From the NCBI GenBank assembly GCA_964463325.1, contig CAYXBY010000008.1, forward strand, positions 1 through 36,261: a stretch of DNA of 36,261 nt, written 5' to 3'. Every line of letters begins with the position of its first letter. Within the stretch, counting starts at the first letter, position 1. The notes beneath the pieces were generated by a model that saw only the letters and a list, made by a program, of their open reading frames with translations, searched no databases and had not been told where the DNA came from. This stretch comes from UMGS1002 sp964463325. Its GTDB lineage: Bacteria; Bacillota; Clostridia; Oscillospirales; CAG-272. A program made the position numbers and the translations under genes. Positions 7,442-15,851 of this stretch are shown here, one piece after another.

Positions 7442-8551
7442 ATGAGTACATTTGAAAACGTAAAAAAGAATTTCGGCTTTGGCTGCAGGCGCCTGCCCAT
7501 GAAGGACGACAAGGTCGATTACGAGGAATTCACCAAAATGGTGGACTGTTACATGGCTGCCGGCTTCAACTACTTTGACACCGCCCGCGTCTATATCGGC
7601 GGGCAGAGCGAGACCGCCATCCGCGACTGCGTCTGCCGCCGCTACCCACGCGAGAGCTTTGTCCTGACCAACAAGCTGTCCGGCAAGCTCTTCAACTCCG
7701 AAGAAGAGATACGACCGCTCTTTGAACGCCAGCTTGAATCCTGCGGCGTCGATTATTTTGATTTTTATCTGCTTCATGCACAGACAAAATCGCTTTTTGA
7801 GCGATACAAGCGTTGCCGCGCGTATGAGACCGCATTTGAACTCAAGGCTGAGGGCAAAATACGTCATGTAGGCCTATCTTTCCATGATACCTCCGATGTT
7901 CTGGACGAGATATTGACCGAATATCCGCAGATCGAGGTCGTTCAGATACAGCTCAACTATCTTGATTTTGAGGATCCGGCCGTGCAGGGACGCGCCTGCT
8001 ACGAGGTCTGTCGCAAGCATAACAAGCCGGTCATAGTGATGGAGCCGGTCAAGGGCGGCAACCTGGTCAATCTGCCTGCCGAGGCAAAAAGCATCATAGA
8101 TGGTCTTAACGGCGGCAGCGCGGCCAGCTATGCGGTGCGCTTTGCAGCCGGCTTTGAGGGCATATTTATGGTGCTCTCGGGCATGAGCAATATGGAACAG
8201 ATGTTAGACAACGTCTCATATATGAAGGACTTCAAACCGCTCGACGAGCGTGAGCAGGTAGCAATAGATAAGGTATGCGAGGTTTTCAGGTCGCTCAATC
8301 TTATCCCCTGCACTGCCTGCCGCTACTGCATCGACGGCTGCCCGCGTTCAATATCAATTCCCGACCTGTTCTCCTGCATGAACACCGCACAGCAATGCGT
8401 CGGTTGGAACGCCGCTGTCTACTACGACATCTACACCGAGCGTCACGGCAAGGCATCCGACTGCATTGGCTGCGGAAAATGCGAAAAGATATGTCCCCAG
8501 CACCTCCCGGTACGTCAGCTGCTGCGCGACGTCGCGGCAAAATTTGAATAA
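7442..8551 (+). CDS. Aldo/keto reductase with C-terminal 4Fe-4S ferredoxin domain
   Basis: 369 residues. The N-terminal two thirds form an aldo/keto reductase TIM barrel: FNYFDTARVYIGGQSE holds the catalytic Asp and Tyr of the family, KLSGKLF the Lys, and YFDFYLLHAQ the His. LSFHDTSDVLDEIL and the NADP-site block LSGMSNMEQM follow. The last 110 residues hold two cysteine clusters, CTACRYCIDGCPRSI and CIGCGKCEKICPQHLPV, each able to ligate a [4Fe-4S] cluster. Such fusions are common in Clostridia and some archaea, are often annotated as putative oxidoreductases of the aryl-alcohol dehydrogenase family, and have unknown substrates. The ATG follows GGAGG. It is the first gene of an operon with the ECF S component and DUF1893 genes. 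Confidence 0.9.
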   Translation: MSTFENVKKNFGFGCRRLPMKDDKVDYEEFTKMVDCYMAAGFNYFDTARVYIGGQSETAIRDCVCRRYPRESFVLTNKLSGKLFNSEEEIRPLFERQLESCGVDYFDFYLLHAQTKSLFERYKRCRAYETAFELKAEGKIRHVGLSFHDTSDVLDEILTEYPQIEVVQIQLNYLDFEDPAVQGRACYEVCRKHNKPVIVMEPVKGGNLVNLPAEAKSIIDGLNGGSAASYAVRFAAGFEGIFMVLSGMSNMEQMLDNVSYMKDFKPLDEREQVAIDKVCEVFRSLNLIPCTACRYCIDGCPRSISIPDLFSCMNTAQQCVGWNAAVYYDIYTERHGKASDCIGCGKCEKICPQHLPVRQLLRDVAAKFE

Positions 8552-8571
8552 AGGATAAGGAGGCTGTAATT

Positions 8572-9156
8572 ATGATCAAAAGCATACTTATACAAAAAAG
8601 AGTCTCATTCAAGACCTCACTTGTGGTAAGATGGCTGATCGCCATCGGCATCGTGGCGCTGGCCGTAATACTTCCGCAGCTGGCACACCTTGCGATTGGC
8701 CCCGAGGCAGGGATACTGCTGCTGCCCATGTACCTGCCTGTGCTGCTGGGCGGCTGCCTCCTCGGCGCACGCTGGGGAGTGTGCATAGGACTACTCTCGC
8801 CCGCCGTCAGCTTCGCGCTCACCTCGGCACTCGGTTCGCCCATGCCGACATCTGCACGCCTGCCATTTATGATGGCGGAGCTTGTGGTGTTTGCCGCCGT
8901 CAGCGGTCTTTTCTCCGGCAAGCTGGCATCGCGCCCCGCGCTGGCGTTTCCGGCGGTGATACTCGCTCAGCTTAGCGGCCGCGGCATGTTTTTGGCGCTG
9001 GTATATTGCCTCCGCAGCCTGACCCCGCTCACGACCACAGCCGTATGGCAGCAAATGAAGACCGGCCTCTTTGGCCTTGCCTTGCAGGCTGTCGTGGTAC
9101 CGGTGACCGTCATTCTGCTCTGCCGTCTGACTGCGAGAGACGAACATCATGACTGA
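8572..9156 (+). CDS. ECF transporter S component (substrate-binding membrane subunit)
   Basis: 194 residues with five to six hydrophobic segments: WLIAIGIVALAVILP, then ILLLPMYLPVLLGGCLLGAR, ARWGVCIGLLSPAVSFALTS, LPFMMAELVVFAAVSGLFSG and the two last helices. MYLPVLLGGCLLG followed by GLLSP and the P-x-M/A-E signature RLPFMMAELVVFA are typical of S components that capture a vitamin or similar small molecule and dock on the shared EcfA/EcfT module. No EcfA or EcfT genes are in the window, so it would use a general module encoded elsewhere. It starts 20 bases after the reductase with AAGGAGG, and its end overlaps the DUF1893 start by 8 bases. The ligand is not identifiable. Confidence 0.82.
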   Translation: MIKSILIQKRVSFKTSLVVRWLIAIGIVALAVILPQLAHLAIGPEAGILLLPMYLPVLLGGCLLGARWGVCIGLLSPAVSFALTSALGSPMPTSARLPFMMAELVVFAAVSGLFSGKLASRPALAFPAVILAQLSGRGMFLALVYCLRSLTPLTTTAVWQQMKTGLFGLALQAVVVPVTVILLCRLTARDEHHD

Positions 9157-9580
9157 TCTCGAGCTGGCACGCGCCGGCCTCTCAGGACACACGCTTGCAC
9201 TCTGCCGCGAGGGGCAGGTCATCGTAAGTGACGCACGCGGCGTCGCGCCGATGGTCGACTTTATCCGTGAAGGACGCCAGCTTGACGGTTATTGTGCGGC
9301 TGACCGCGTTGTCGGACGTGCAGCCGCCATGCTGTTCGTCTCAGCAGGGATAGTCGAGGTATACGCCGAGACCATGTCAAAGGGCGCGCTCACACTGCTG
9401 TCCTCACACGGCATACCGGCAAGCTTCGGGCAGCTCACCGACCGTATAATCAACCGAGCCGGCACCGGCCCCTGCCCCATGGAGCTTGTGATATCCACTG
9501 TCAGCGACAGCGACATTGCCGTTGGCGTCGAGCGGATATTTCAACGGCTGGACGAGTTGCGTCACGGCTCAGCACAATAA
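9149..9580 (+). CDS. DUF1893 protein
   Basis: 143 residues, cytoplasmic. The pattern LCREGQVIVSDARGVAPMVDF, then AADRVVGRAAAMLFVSAGI, VYAETMSKGALTLLSSHGIP and NRAGTGPCPMELVIS matches DUF1893, a small alpha/beta family thought to have a cytidine-deaminase-like fold. The family's conserved D-x-V-G-x-A-A and the late CPME are both present. The catalytic activity of the family is not established. The start overlaps the S-component stop by 8 bases, implying translational coupling and a shared task with the transporter and reductase. A terminator follows 8 bases after the stop. Confidence 0.85.
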   Translation: MTDLELARAGLSGHTLALCREGQVIVSDARGVAPMVDFIREGRQLDGYCAADRVVGRAAAMLFVSAGIVEVYAETMSKGALTLLSSHGIPASFGQLTDRIINRAGTGPCPMELVISTVSDSDIAVGVERIFQRLDELRHGSAQ

Positions 9581-9588
9581 ATCACATC

Positions 9589-9627
9589 ACTCCTGCACAT
9601 ATTCTATATGTTATGTGTGGGAGTTTT
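9589..9627 (+). terminator. Intrinsic terminator after the DUF1893 gene
   Basis: A 13-bp stem (9589-9601 with 9612-9624), with two adjacent G-U wobbles and no mismatch, is followed by TTTTATTTATTT. It closes the reductase/S-component/DUF1893 operon. Confidence 0.85.
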
Positions 9628-9744
9628 ATTTATTTGTGATCACAATTATAACAAAGCATTATGCAAAAACCTTGACGGGCTCGTACATACTTGCACCTTG
9701 GAGCAAATAAAATGTACTAAACAACTGTATTCCGGAGGTGCACC

Positions 9745-10470
9745 TTGAAGCATACACTTATTCGCTGGCTGACAGCCATGCTGCTGCTCTTAACATTCAT
9801 CGCTCTCGTCGCAGCCTTTGCACTGCCGACGCTGTGCGGCGATGCAAACACCGGCGGCGTATCCCCGCAGCCACAGGTGATCATCGACCCGGGACACGGC
9901 GGCGAAGACGGCGGCGCAGTTGGCGCGGACGGCACCGTTGAAAAGGAGCTGAATCTCAGCATTTCCCTGCTTTTGTGTGACATGCTGACGGCCTCCGGCG
10001 TAAAAGTTCAAATGACGCGCACCGAGGACATAATGCTGTATGACAAAAATGCCGATTATCACGGTCGCAAAAAGCAGTTAGACCTCGCAGCACGCATGCA
10101 GCGATGCCGCGACTGCCCCGAGGCACTGTTTGTGAGCATACATATGAATTCCTTCCCACAAAAAAAGTACGACGGACTTCAAGTCTATTATCCCGCCGAG
10201 GACGCCGTTGCCGGGGCGCTGGCACGCGACATTCAAGCCGCGGTCAAGGCGAAAATACAGCCACAAAACATGCGCCAGGCCAAAGCCTCCGTCGGCAGCA
10301 TTTTTTTGCTCAAAAACAATCCCTGCCATGCCGTACTTGTCGAATGCGGCTTTCTCTCCAACGACGCAGAATGTACGCGTCTGCGTGACACCGCATATCA
10401 ACGCGAGCTTGCCCGTCTCATGCACGACTCGATTATGAAATATTTGTCCGGAGCGCTGCAAAGCTCTTGA
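9745..10470 (+). CDS. cwlD: N-acetylmuramoyl-L-alanine amidase, CwlD-like
   Basis: 241 residues. A signal-anchor helix (LIRWLTAMLLLLTFIALVAA) is followed by a complete Amidase_3 zinc domain: VIIDPGHGGEDGGAVG with the first His ligand, EKELNLSISLLL with the Glu, LFVSIHMNSFP with the second His, and AVLVECGFLSN with the catalytic Glu. The size and the close match of these blocks fit CwlD, which removes peptides from muramic acid during spore cortex synthesis to prepare muramic delta-lactam. The start is a TTG 5 bases after GGAGGTG. It lies immediately upstream of radA. Assignment to CwlD rather than another small amidase is by length and domain layout only; a clear sporulation promoter was not found. 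Confidence 0.82.
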   Translation: MKHTLIRWLTAMLLLLTFIALVAAFALPTLCGDANTGGVSPQPQVIIDPGHGGEDGGAVGADGTVEKELNLSISLLLCDMLTASGVKVQMTRTEDIMLYDKNADYHGRKKQLDLAARMQRCRDCPEALFVSIHMNSFPQKKYDGLQVYYPAEDAVAGALARDIQAAVKAKIQPQNMRQAKASVGSIFLLKNNPCHAVLVECGFLSNDAECTRLRDTAYQRELARLMHDSIMKYLSGALQSS

Positions 10471-10495
10471 ATTTGCGGGCGTAATCGGGTATAAT
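10467..10495 (+). promoter_or_regulatory. Promoter of radA
   Basis: TTGAAT (10467-10472), a 17-bp spacer and TATAAT (10490-10495). The -35 box overlaps the stop codon of the amidase gene. AGAAAGG is the ribosome binding site before the ATG at 10523. Confidence 0.75.
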
Positions 10496-10522
10496 TAGAG
10501 GTAAGAAAGGCAGGACTGTAAA

Positions 10523-11899
10523 ATGAAAGCTAATAAAACCGTTTTTGTATGCTCCGAATGTGGCTTTGTGAGTCCGAAATGGATGGGAAAATGTCAGGCC
10601 TGCGGCGCATGGAACACCATGAGCGAGCAGGCGACCGCTCCTGAGATCAAGACCGCGGCAGTCAAGCGTCATGCGGCTCCCGGCGCGACGGAAAGCCACG
10701 CTGTTCCGCTGAATACATATGAGATCCCCGATTATTTCCGCGATTCGACCGGCATGGGCGAATTTGACCGTGTGCTTGGCGGCGGACTGGTCGAGGGTTC
10801 AGTAGTGCTGCTCTCGGGTGAGCCCGGAATCGGAAAATCCACGCTGCTGATGCAGATATCGGCCAGTCTCGGCATTAACCGCCGCGTGCTGTATGTCTCA
10901 GGCGAGGAATCCGGAGGGCAGCTCAAGCTCCGTGCACGCCGCCTTGGCATCAACGGCGAGACTATTTTTCTGCTCACCGAGACCAATATCGACAACATTC
11001 TCGCCGAGGTCGATAAGATCAAGCCTGACATACTCATAGTCGACTCCATCCAAACCATATACAGCGGCGACAGTGCATCCTCACCCGGCAGTGTAACACA
11101 GGTCAAGGAATGTGCGCTGGCCTTTATCGCCCGCTCCAAAAGCGGTGGATTTTCGACCATCATGGTCGGTCACGTCAACAAGGAGGGCGGCATTGCCGGC
11201 CCCAAGGTGCTAGAGCATATGGTTGACGCCGTGCTGTGCTTCGAGGGCGACCGCCAGCAAAACTACCGCATCATCCGCGCCGTCAAAAACCGCTACGGCT
11301 CGACAAATGAGATAGGCGTTTTCGAGATGACCGACAAGGGGCTTTCCGAGGTTCCGAACCCTTCCGAAATGCTGCTTTCCGGGCGTCCAAAGGACACGCC
11401 CGGCAACTGTGCGCTATGCTCACTTGAGGGAACGCGCCCCATCATCGCCGAGATACAGGCGCTGGTCACGCCAACCGTCTTCCCAGCCCCTCGCCGCACC
11501 TCGAACGGCATTGATTACAACCGCATGTACCTCATTTTGGCTGTGCTTGAAAAGCGGCTGGGACTGCGTTTTTCGGCCAACGATGTCTATATGAACGTCA
11601 TCGGCGGTCTGGAGATAGACGAGCCCGCCTCAGATCTGTCGGTCGCGCTGGCGCTGATATCCTCGCTAACGGACAAGGTCGTCCCCGACGAGCTGATCGC
11701 GCTGGGTGAGCTGGGGCTTTCGGGCGAATGTCGCGCCGTCTCAAGCCTTGACATGCGTCTGCACGAGGCCGCACGCCTCGGATTCACCCGCGCCATGGTT
11801 CCATACCGCAATATTGAACGTCAAAATCAGAATTTTGGCCTCGAGCTCATACCGATCAAAACCATTTATGACGCGCTGCGCGTCCTGCGCGGGCAATAA
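10523..11899 (+). CDS. radA: DNA repair protein RadA (Sms)
   Basis: 458 residues, the normal RadA length. Domains in order: N-terminal four-Cys zinc finger with C10, C13, C24 and C27 (VFVCSECGF and GKCQACGAW); RecA-like ATPase with Walker A GEPGIGKSTL near residue 98 and Walker B-type DILIVDSIQT; the RadA signature KNRYGS (usually KNRFGS); and a C-terminal Lon-like domain with DYNRMYLILAVLEKR and ALGELGLSGECR. RadA is a hexameric DnaB-like helicase that promotes branch migration in recombination and repair. The start ATG follows AGAAAGG. In Bacillus radA is also near housekeeping and sporulation genes. Confidence 0.97.
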   Translation: MKANKTVFVCSECGFVSPKWMGKCQACGAWNTMSEQATAPEIKTAAVKRHAAPGATESHAVPLNTYEIPDYFRDSTGMGEFDRVLGGGLVEGSVVLLSGEPGIGKSTLLMQISASLGINRRVLYVSGEESGGQLKLRARRLGINGETIFLLTETNIDNILAEVDKIKPDILIVDSIQTIYSGDSASSPGSVTQVKECALAFIARSKSGGFSTIMVGHVNKEGGIAGPKVLEHMVDAVLCFEGDRQQNYRIIRAVKNRYGSTNEIGVFEMTDKGLSEVPNPSEMLLSGRPKDTPGNCALCSLEGTRPIIAEIQALVTPTVFPAPRRTSNGIDYNRMYLILAVLEKRLGLRFSANDVYMNVIGGLEIDEPASDLSVALALISSLTDKVVPDELIALGELGLSGECRAVSSLDMRLHEAARLGFTRAMVPYRNIERQNQNFGLELIPIKTIYDALRVLRGQ

Positions 11900-11927
11900 G
11901 CAGTCATAATAATTTTTTCTTTCGGAC

Positions 11928-11953
11928 TGTAACGAAACGCCGTGTTTTTCGTC
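11928..11953 (+). promoter_or_regulatory. Putative ECF-type promoter of the sigma/anti-sigma pair
   Basis: TGTAAC (11928-11933), a 16-bp spacer and CGTC (11950-11953). This has the shape of ECF sigma promoters (AAC in -35, CGT in -10, spacer 16-17). It lies 32 bases before the sigma-factor ATG and no sigma-A hexamers were seen there, so the sigma factor probably activates its own gene. This is inference from motif shape and position. Confidence 0.65.
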
Positions 11954-11985
11954 CAATCTACGGAAGCCGGGAGGTGATATCGGTC

Positions 11986-12471
11986 ATGGACTACGAAAAG
12001 CTATACAATGCTTACTACATGCAGGTGTATTCCTACGCCGTTACACTGGCGCGCGACCGCGCACTGGCCGAGGAAATAACACAAAACACCTTTTTTAAGG
12101 CCGCCACGACCGGCGCCGACTTTCGGGGACAGTCAAGCGAGCTGACATGGCTTTGCGCCATTGCCAAAAATCTGTATTTTGACGAAATGCGCAAGCACCG
12201 CCGCATATCCGACATGGCTGAGGCCACCGAGCTCGCCTCAGACGAGGATGTCGAGCGCTCGGCCGCCGATTCTGACATGGCCTTCCGCATACACCTCATT
12301 TTGTATCAACTGGACGAGCCCTATCGCGAGGTCTTCCAGCTGCGCGTGTTTGGCGAGCTGTCATTCGCGCAGATAGCCATGATATTTGGACGAACAGAGG
12401 GCTGGGCGAGGGTCACATATCACCGCGCACGTATCAAGATACGCGAAAAACTGGAGGATGGGCATGAGTAA
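11986..12471 (+). CDS. ECF-family RNA polymerase sigma factor
   Basis: 161 residues. Region 2 is YEKLYNAYYMQVYSYAVTLA, then DRALAEEITQNTFFKAA, which recognises the -10 element, and SELTWLCAIAKNLYFDEMRK. Region 4 is LDEPYREVFQLRVFGELSFA and IAMIFGRTEGWARVTYHRAR, which forms the helix-turn-helix for the -35 element. Length and layout are those of group 4 (extracytoplasmic function) sigma factors. The ATG at 11986 was chosen because GGGAGGTGAT lies directly before it; a GTG inside that site is an unlikely start. The gene overlaps the next, a membrane anti-sigma factor, by 8 bases. The pair is preceded by an ECF-like promoter. Confidence 0.93.
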   Translation: MDYEKLYNAYYMQVYSYAVTLARDRALAEEITQNTFFKAATTGADFRGQSSELTWLCAIAKNLYFDEMRKHRRISDMAEATELASDEDVERSAADSDMAFRIHLILYQLDEPYREVFQLRVFGELSFAQIAMIFGRTEGWARVTYHRARIKIREKLEDGHE

Positions 12472-13888
12472 GCAATGTAAAATAATCGAGGATCTGCTCC
12501 CGCTGTATATGGACAACGCATGCAGCTGTGAGAGCGCTGAAATGATCCGTGAGCACCTTGAGGGCTGTACCGAATGCCGTGCGCTTTATGAGCGCATGTG
12601 CGGGCACGACGAGGAAACACTTCTGCGCCGCGAAAGCAATGCCATCATCGCGCGGCATGAGCATCGTGAGGGGCGGCGGGTGGTCTACTGCATACTGACT
12701 GCTATCGTGCTGCTCTACTTCGCGCTTCTGTTCGTGCTCCCGCTGCTCGCCGACGACAGCGCCAGCATAATAGCACTGCCCTACCCCTTTCTGCTGCTCG
12801 GTCTTGCACTGCTGACCTTCCCATATTGCGTCTCCTTCGTGGGGCTTGTGACGTCGGTCTGCCTGCTTTTGGATGGCAGACAGCGCACCACTGGTGAGAG
12901 AGTGCTCGGCTGGCTGGTAGCCGCCATGTCGGTCGGCTGCGTACTGGCGCAGGCCGGTAGCCTGACAGTCATTTCAACGCCTCTCACGCTTGCGCTGCTA
13001 CTGATCGGCGTGGCACGCGCTGTGATATCCAAAAAATATCGCACAGTGATCGACCTATTACGTCAAAAGCTGCTTTGGGGCTGCTTTGCAGCATTGGCGC
13101 TGCTGTCAGCGCTGGTCATCATTATCGGTCTCAGCATGACGCAGACGTCGCGACGGGAGGAAAGCATGCAAGAACCATATCGCAATATCTCGATCGAGAT
13201 ACAGCGCAACGGCTCTGAATACCGGGATATTTATCTTCAGGTGACCCCCACACAGCTGCGCACCTGGGAGCTAGTCGATGATCCCACCTCACTCACCGTC
13301 GATCTCGTCAATGATTCCGCGCAGGACATAGAATACTCGGATGAATACTTTATCTATCACTACATCGACGGTGGCTGGGCGTTGATGCCGTGCTCCGCCA
13401 TCCCGCCGACACCGACCGGCCGCAAGCTTGCCGCCGGGGACACCGTCACGCTCCAGCTGCCACTCACCGGCTATCATCTAAACACCCCGGGGCACTACAG
13501 ACTGGTCACATTTATCGCCGACAAGCAGCTGTGGCTTGATTTTGAGGTATCAAGTCGTGAGGATGACGATAATTACCTGCTTGATGCTGGCGTCATGGTC
13601 ATAAACGATCTCGCCGAGCTCGACGCCTGCCGCGAGCAGCTACTCGAACGGTATGAGCAGGGCGATCCCCTCGTCGTGCTCGACACCACCGCCGCATATG
13701 AGGTGCAAGCGCTTACGCGCCAAGGCATGGCCGTTGATTTTTCAAACGAGCTGCAGGCAGCGATCTTCTATCTGGTTGACGGTAAGCCTGCTACATGGGA
13801 GCTGAGCGGCAACTCTTCCAACCTGCTGGAGGACATCAACGATGCCATCCGTCGCATACGCGTGCGTCAGGCTGGTTCAATAAAATGA
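12464..13888 (+). CDS. Membrane anti-sigma factor with zinc finger HC2 domain and large C-terminal domain
   Basis: 474 residues. The first 45 hold the anti-sigma zinc finger: CKIIEDLLPLYMDNACS, then IREHLEGCTECRALYERM with the H-x3-C-x2-C ligands. Then come about five membrane helices between residues 70 and 230 (YCILTAIVLLYFALLFVLPL and others). A soluble C-terminal half of about 240 residues follows, with a beta-sandwich-like segment resembling bacterial Ig-like domains (YRDIYLQVTPTQLRTWELV, DTVTLQLPLTGYHLNTPGHY). Zinc-finger anti-sigmas bind their sigma factor until an envelope signal releases it; the extra domain is the likely sensor outside the membrane. The ATG at 12464 sits 6 bases after GGAGG and overlaps the sigma gene stop. 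A terminator follows at once. Confidence 0.85.
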   Translation: MSKQCKIIEDLLPLYMDNACSCESAEMIREHLEGCTECRALYERMCGHDEETLLRRESNAIIARHEHREGRRVVYCILTAIVLLYFALLFVLPLLADDSASIIALPYPFLLLGLALLTFPYCVSFVGLVTSVCLLLDGRQRTTGERVLGWLVAAMSVGCVLAQAGSLTVISTPLTLALLLIGVARAVISKKYRTVIDLLRQKLLWGCFAALALLSALVIIIGLSMTQTSRREESMQEPYRNISIEIQRNGSEYRDIYLQVTPTQLRTWELVDDPTSLTVDLVNDSAQDIEYSDEYFIYHYIDGGWALMPCSAIPPTPTGRKLAAGDTVTLQLPLTGYHLNTPGHYRLVTFIADKQLWLDFEVSSREDDDNYLLDAGVMVINDLAELDACREQLLERYEQGDPLVVLDTTAAYEVQALTRQGMAVDFSNELQAAIFYLVDGKPATWELSGNSSNLLEDINDAIRRIRVRQAGSIK

Positions 13889-13892
13889 AGAA

Positions 13893-13936
13893 GTGCCGGT
13901 AGCGACTGTTATGTCGCTACCGGCACCACTTTATTT
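13893..13936. terminator. Bidirectional intrinsic terminator
   Basis: A 14-bp perfect stem (13893-13906 with 13913-13926) with a 6-base loop. To its right CACTTTATTTTTTG serves the anti-sigma gene; in the other direction it can stop the convergent metal ATPase transcript, though the A-tract on that side is weak. Confidence 0.85.
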
Positions 13937-13950
13937 TTTGCGCCCATCCT

Positions 13951-15831
13951 TCATTTAAGCGCCCGCATAGCGTTTGCAACGGCCAACACCATCACGCCGA
14001 CGTCTGCGAAGACGGCCAGCCACATGGGCGCATAGCCGGCAGCGGCGAGCAGCAGCACGATCGCCTTGATAGTCAAGGCAAAAACGATATTCTGCCGTGC
14101 GATGGCGCAGGTGCGCCTTGCAACGCGAATGGCCTCGGGCAGGCGCGATGGCTTGTCGTCCATCAGCACGACATCGGCGGCCTCGACAGCGGCGTCGGAG
14201 CCCAGCGCTCCCATAGCGATACCGATATCAGCCCGCGCCAGCACGGGTGCGTCGTTGATACCGTCGCCGACAAAGGCCAGTCTGCCGCGTCCGCGCTCCA
14301 ACATGAGCGCCTCCAGCTGCGCGACCTTGCCCTCAGGCAGAAGCTCGGCGTGATATTCCGTCAGCGCCAGATCGGTGGCCACCTTTTCGGCCACCTCACG
14401 ACGATCGCCCGTCAGCATGACCAGCCGTCGAACGCCCTCCGCCTCAAGTCCGCGCAGCGCCGCCTCGGCGTCCGGCTTGACAACGTCGGATATGACGATA
14501 TGCCCAGCATAGCGCCCATCGATCGCGACGTGTATTATTGTCCCGACGTGGTGGCAGGGCTGCCACTCCACGCCCAGAGTCTCCATCATGCGCTCGTTGC
14601 CAACGCTGACGGTCAGCCCGTTGACGCGGGCGGTCACGCCGCGGCCGGCCAGCTCGGTGACGTCCGAGACCTGGCAGTCGTCAGTCTCATTCCCGTAGGC
14701 CTGGCGCAACGACAGCGCAATGGGGTGCGACGAAAACCGCTCAACATGCGCCGCCAGATGCAGCAGCTGGTCGCGGTCGATGTTGGTCGGGTGCACGGCA
14801 CTGACCTCAAAAACACCCTGCGTCAGCGTGCCAGTCTTGTCGAACACGATTGTGTCCGTCCGCGCCAGCGCCTCAAGGTAGCTGCCGCCCTTGACGAGTA
14901 TCCCGCGCCGCGACGCGCCGCCAATGCCGCCGAAAAAGGTCAGCGGCACCGAAATGACCAGCGCACAGGGGCAGGAAACCACCAAAAACGTCAGCGCGCG
15001 GATGAGCCACTTGGCTATCTGCCCCGAAAAATCGCCCGACAGCAGCGGCGGCAGCAGCGCCAGCACCAGCGCGGCCGCCACGACGGCGGGCGTGTACCAG
15101 CGTGCAAATTTCGTGATAAAGCTCTCGCTGCGCGATTTTTTCTCGCCCGCGTTCTCGACCAGTTCAAGTATCTTGGTGGCCGTCGACTCACCGAAAACGT
15201 GTGTCACGCGCACGCGCAGCACGCCGGAAAGATCGACGCAGCCCGAGCAGATGCTGTCCTCCTCGTCAACGTCGCGAGGTCGGCTTTCGCCTGTTAGCGC
15301 AACGGTATCCAGCGCCGCGCGACCCCCGATCACAACGCCGTCCAGCGGCACGCGCTCGCCCGGACGAATGACGATAATGTCGCCCACCTGCACCTCGTCG
15401 GGCGCGACACGAAGCACCTCGCCGTCGCGCTCAAGGTTGGCGTAGTCGGGGCGGATGTCCATGAGCGCGGCTATGGCGTCGCGGCTGCGATCCTCGGCAA
15501 TGTCCTCAAACAGCTCGCCGATCTGGAACAGCATCATGACCAGCACTGCCTCGACAAATTGCGGCTCGCCACCCGGCAAAAATCCGATCACCAGCGCACC
15601 GACGGTCGCAATGCTCATCAGCAGCTCCTCGCCGAACAGCTCACCGTGAAAAATGCCCTCGATGGCCTCGCCCAGCACCTCAAAGCCGGCCACAAGGTAG
15701 GCCGGGACGTACATCAGCAGCCGCAGCCACATGGCGTCGGGCTTGAATATATGCTCCGCAATGACGGCCGCCGCCAGCAGCAGCGCCGCGCTGAGAATGC
15801 GGATCAGCTTTTGCTTGTTTTCTTTTTCCAT
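13951..15831 (-). CDS. Heavy-metal P1B-type ATPase, zinc/cadmium/lead type
   Basis: About 626 residues. It has the A-domain block VALTGESRPRDV, membrane SCPCALVISVP with the metal-binding CPC, phosphorylation motif VFDKTGTLTQG, the SSHPIA motif of the N-domain, MLTGDRREVAEKVA and the hinge FVGDGINDAPVLA. Helix 7 has a Lys (FALTIKAIVLLL) and helix 8 an Asp (FADVGVMVLAVANAMRAL), the signature of subgroup P1B-2 that exports Zn2+, Cd2+ or Pb2+. No N-terminal HMA domain precedes the first helix, so the protein is shorter than CadA/ZntA. Start: ATG 15831 has GGAG 11 bases before it; TTG at 15837 is closer to that site and equally possible. It follows the ArsR repressor gene by about 20 bases in one operon. 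Confidence 0.95.
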   Translation of the reverse strand: MEKENKQKLIRILSAALLLAAAVIAEHIFKPDAMWLRLLMYVPAYLVAGFEVLGEAIEGIFHGELFGEELLMSIATVGALVIGFLPGGEPQFVEAVLVMMLFQIGELFEDIAEDRSRDAIAALMDIRPDYANLERDGEVLRVAPDEVQVGDIIVIRPGERVPLDGVVIGGRAALDTVALTGESRPRDVDEEDSICSGCVDLSGVLRVRVTHVFGESTATKILELVENAGEKKSRSESFITKFARWYTPAVVAAALVLALLPPLLSGDFSGQIAKWLIRALTFLVVSCPCALVISVPLTFFGGIGGASRRGILVKGGSYLEALARTDTIVFDKTGTLTQGVFEVSAVHPTNIDRDQLLHLAAHVERFSSHPIALSLRQAYGNETDDCQVSDVTELAGRGVTARVNGLTVSVGNERMMETLGVEWQPCHHVGTIIHVAIDGRYAGHIVISDVVKPDAEAALRGLEAEGVRRLVMLTGDRREVAEKVATDLALTEYHAELLPEGKVAQLEALMLERGRGRLAFVGDGINDAPVLARADIGIAMGALGSDAAVEAADVVLMDDKPSRLPEAIRVARRTCAIARQNIVFALTIKAIVLLLAAAGYAPMWLAVFADVGVMVLAVANAMRALK

Positions 15832-15851
15832 GATCAAATGCTCTCCTTATA

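Noticed and set aside
9640..9740. Sporulation sigma-factor promoter (TACATACTTG) for the cwlD-like gene
   Set aside because: The -10-like string is suggestive of SigE/SigG, but no matching -35 at the right distance was found.
14350..15297. Long plus-strand open frame of 315 residues
   Set aside because: It lies wholly inside the P1B-ATPase gene on the other strand; the protein is rich in Gln, Arg and His with no known motif, the usual antisense shadow of a GC-rich gene.
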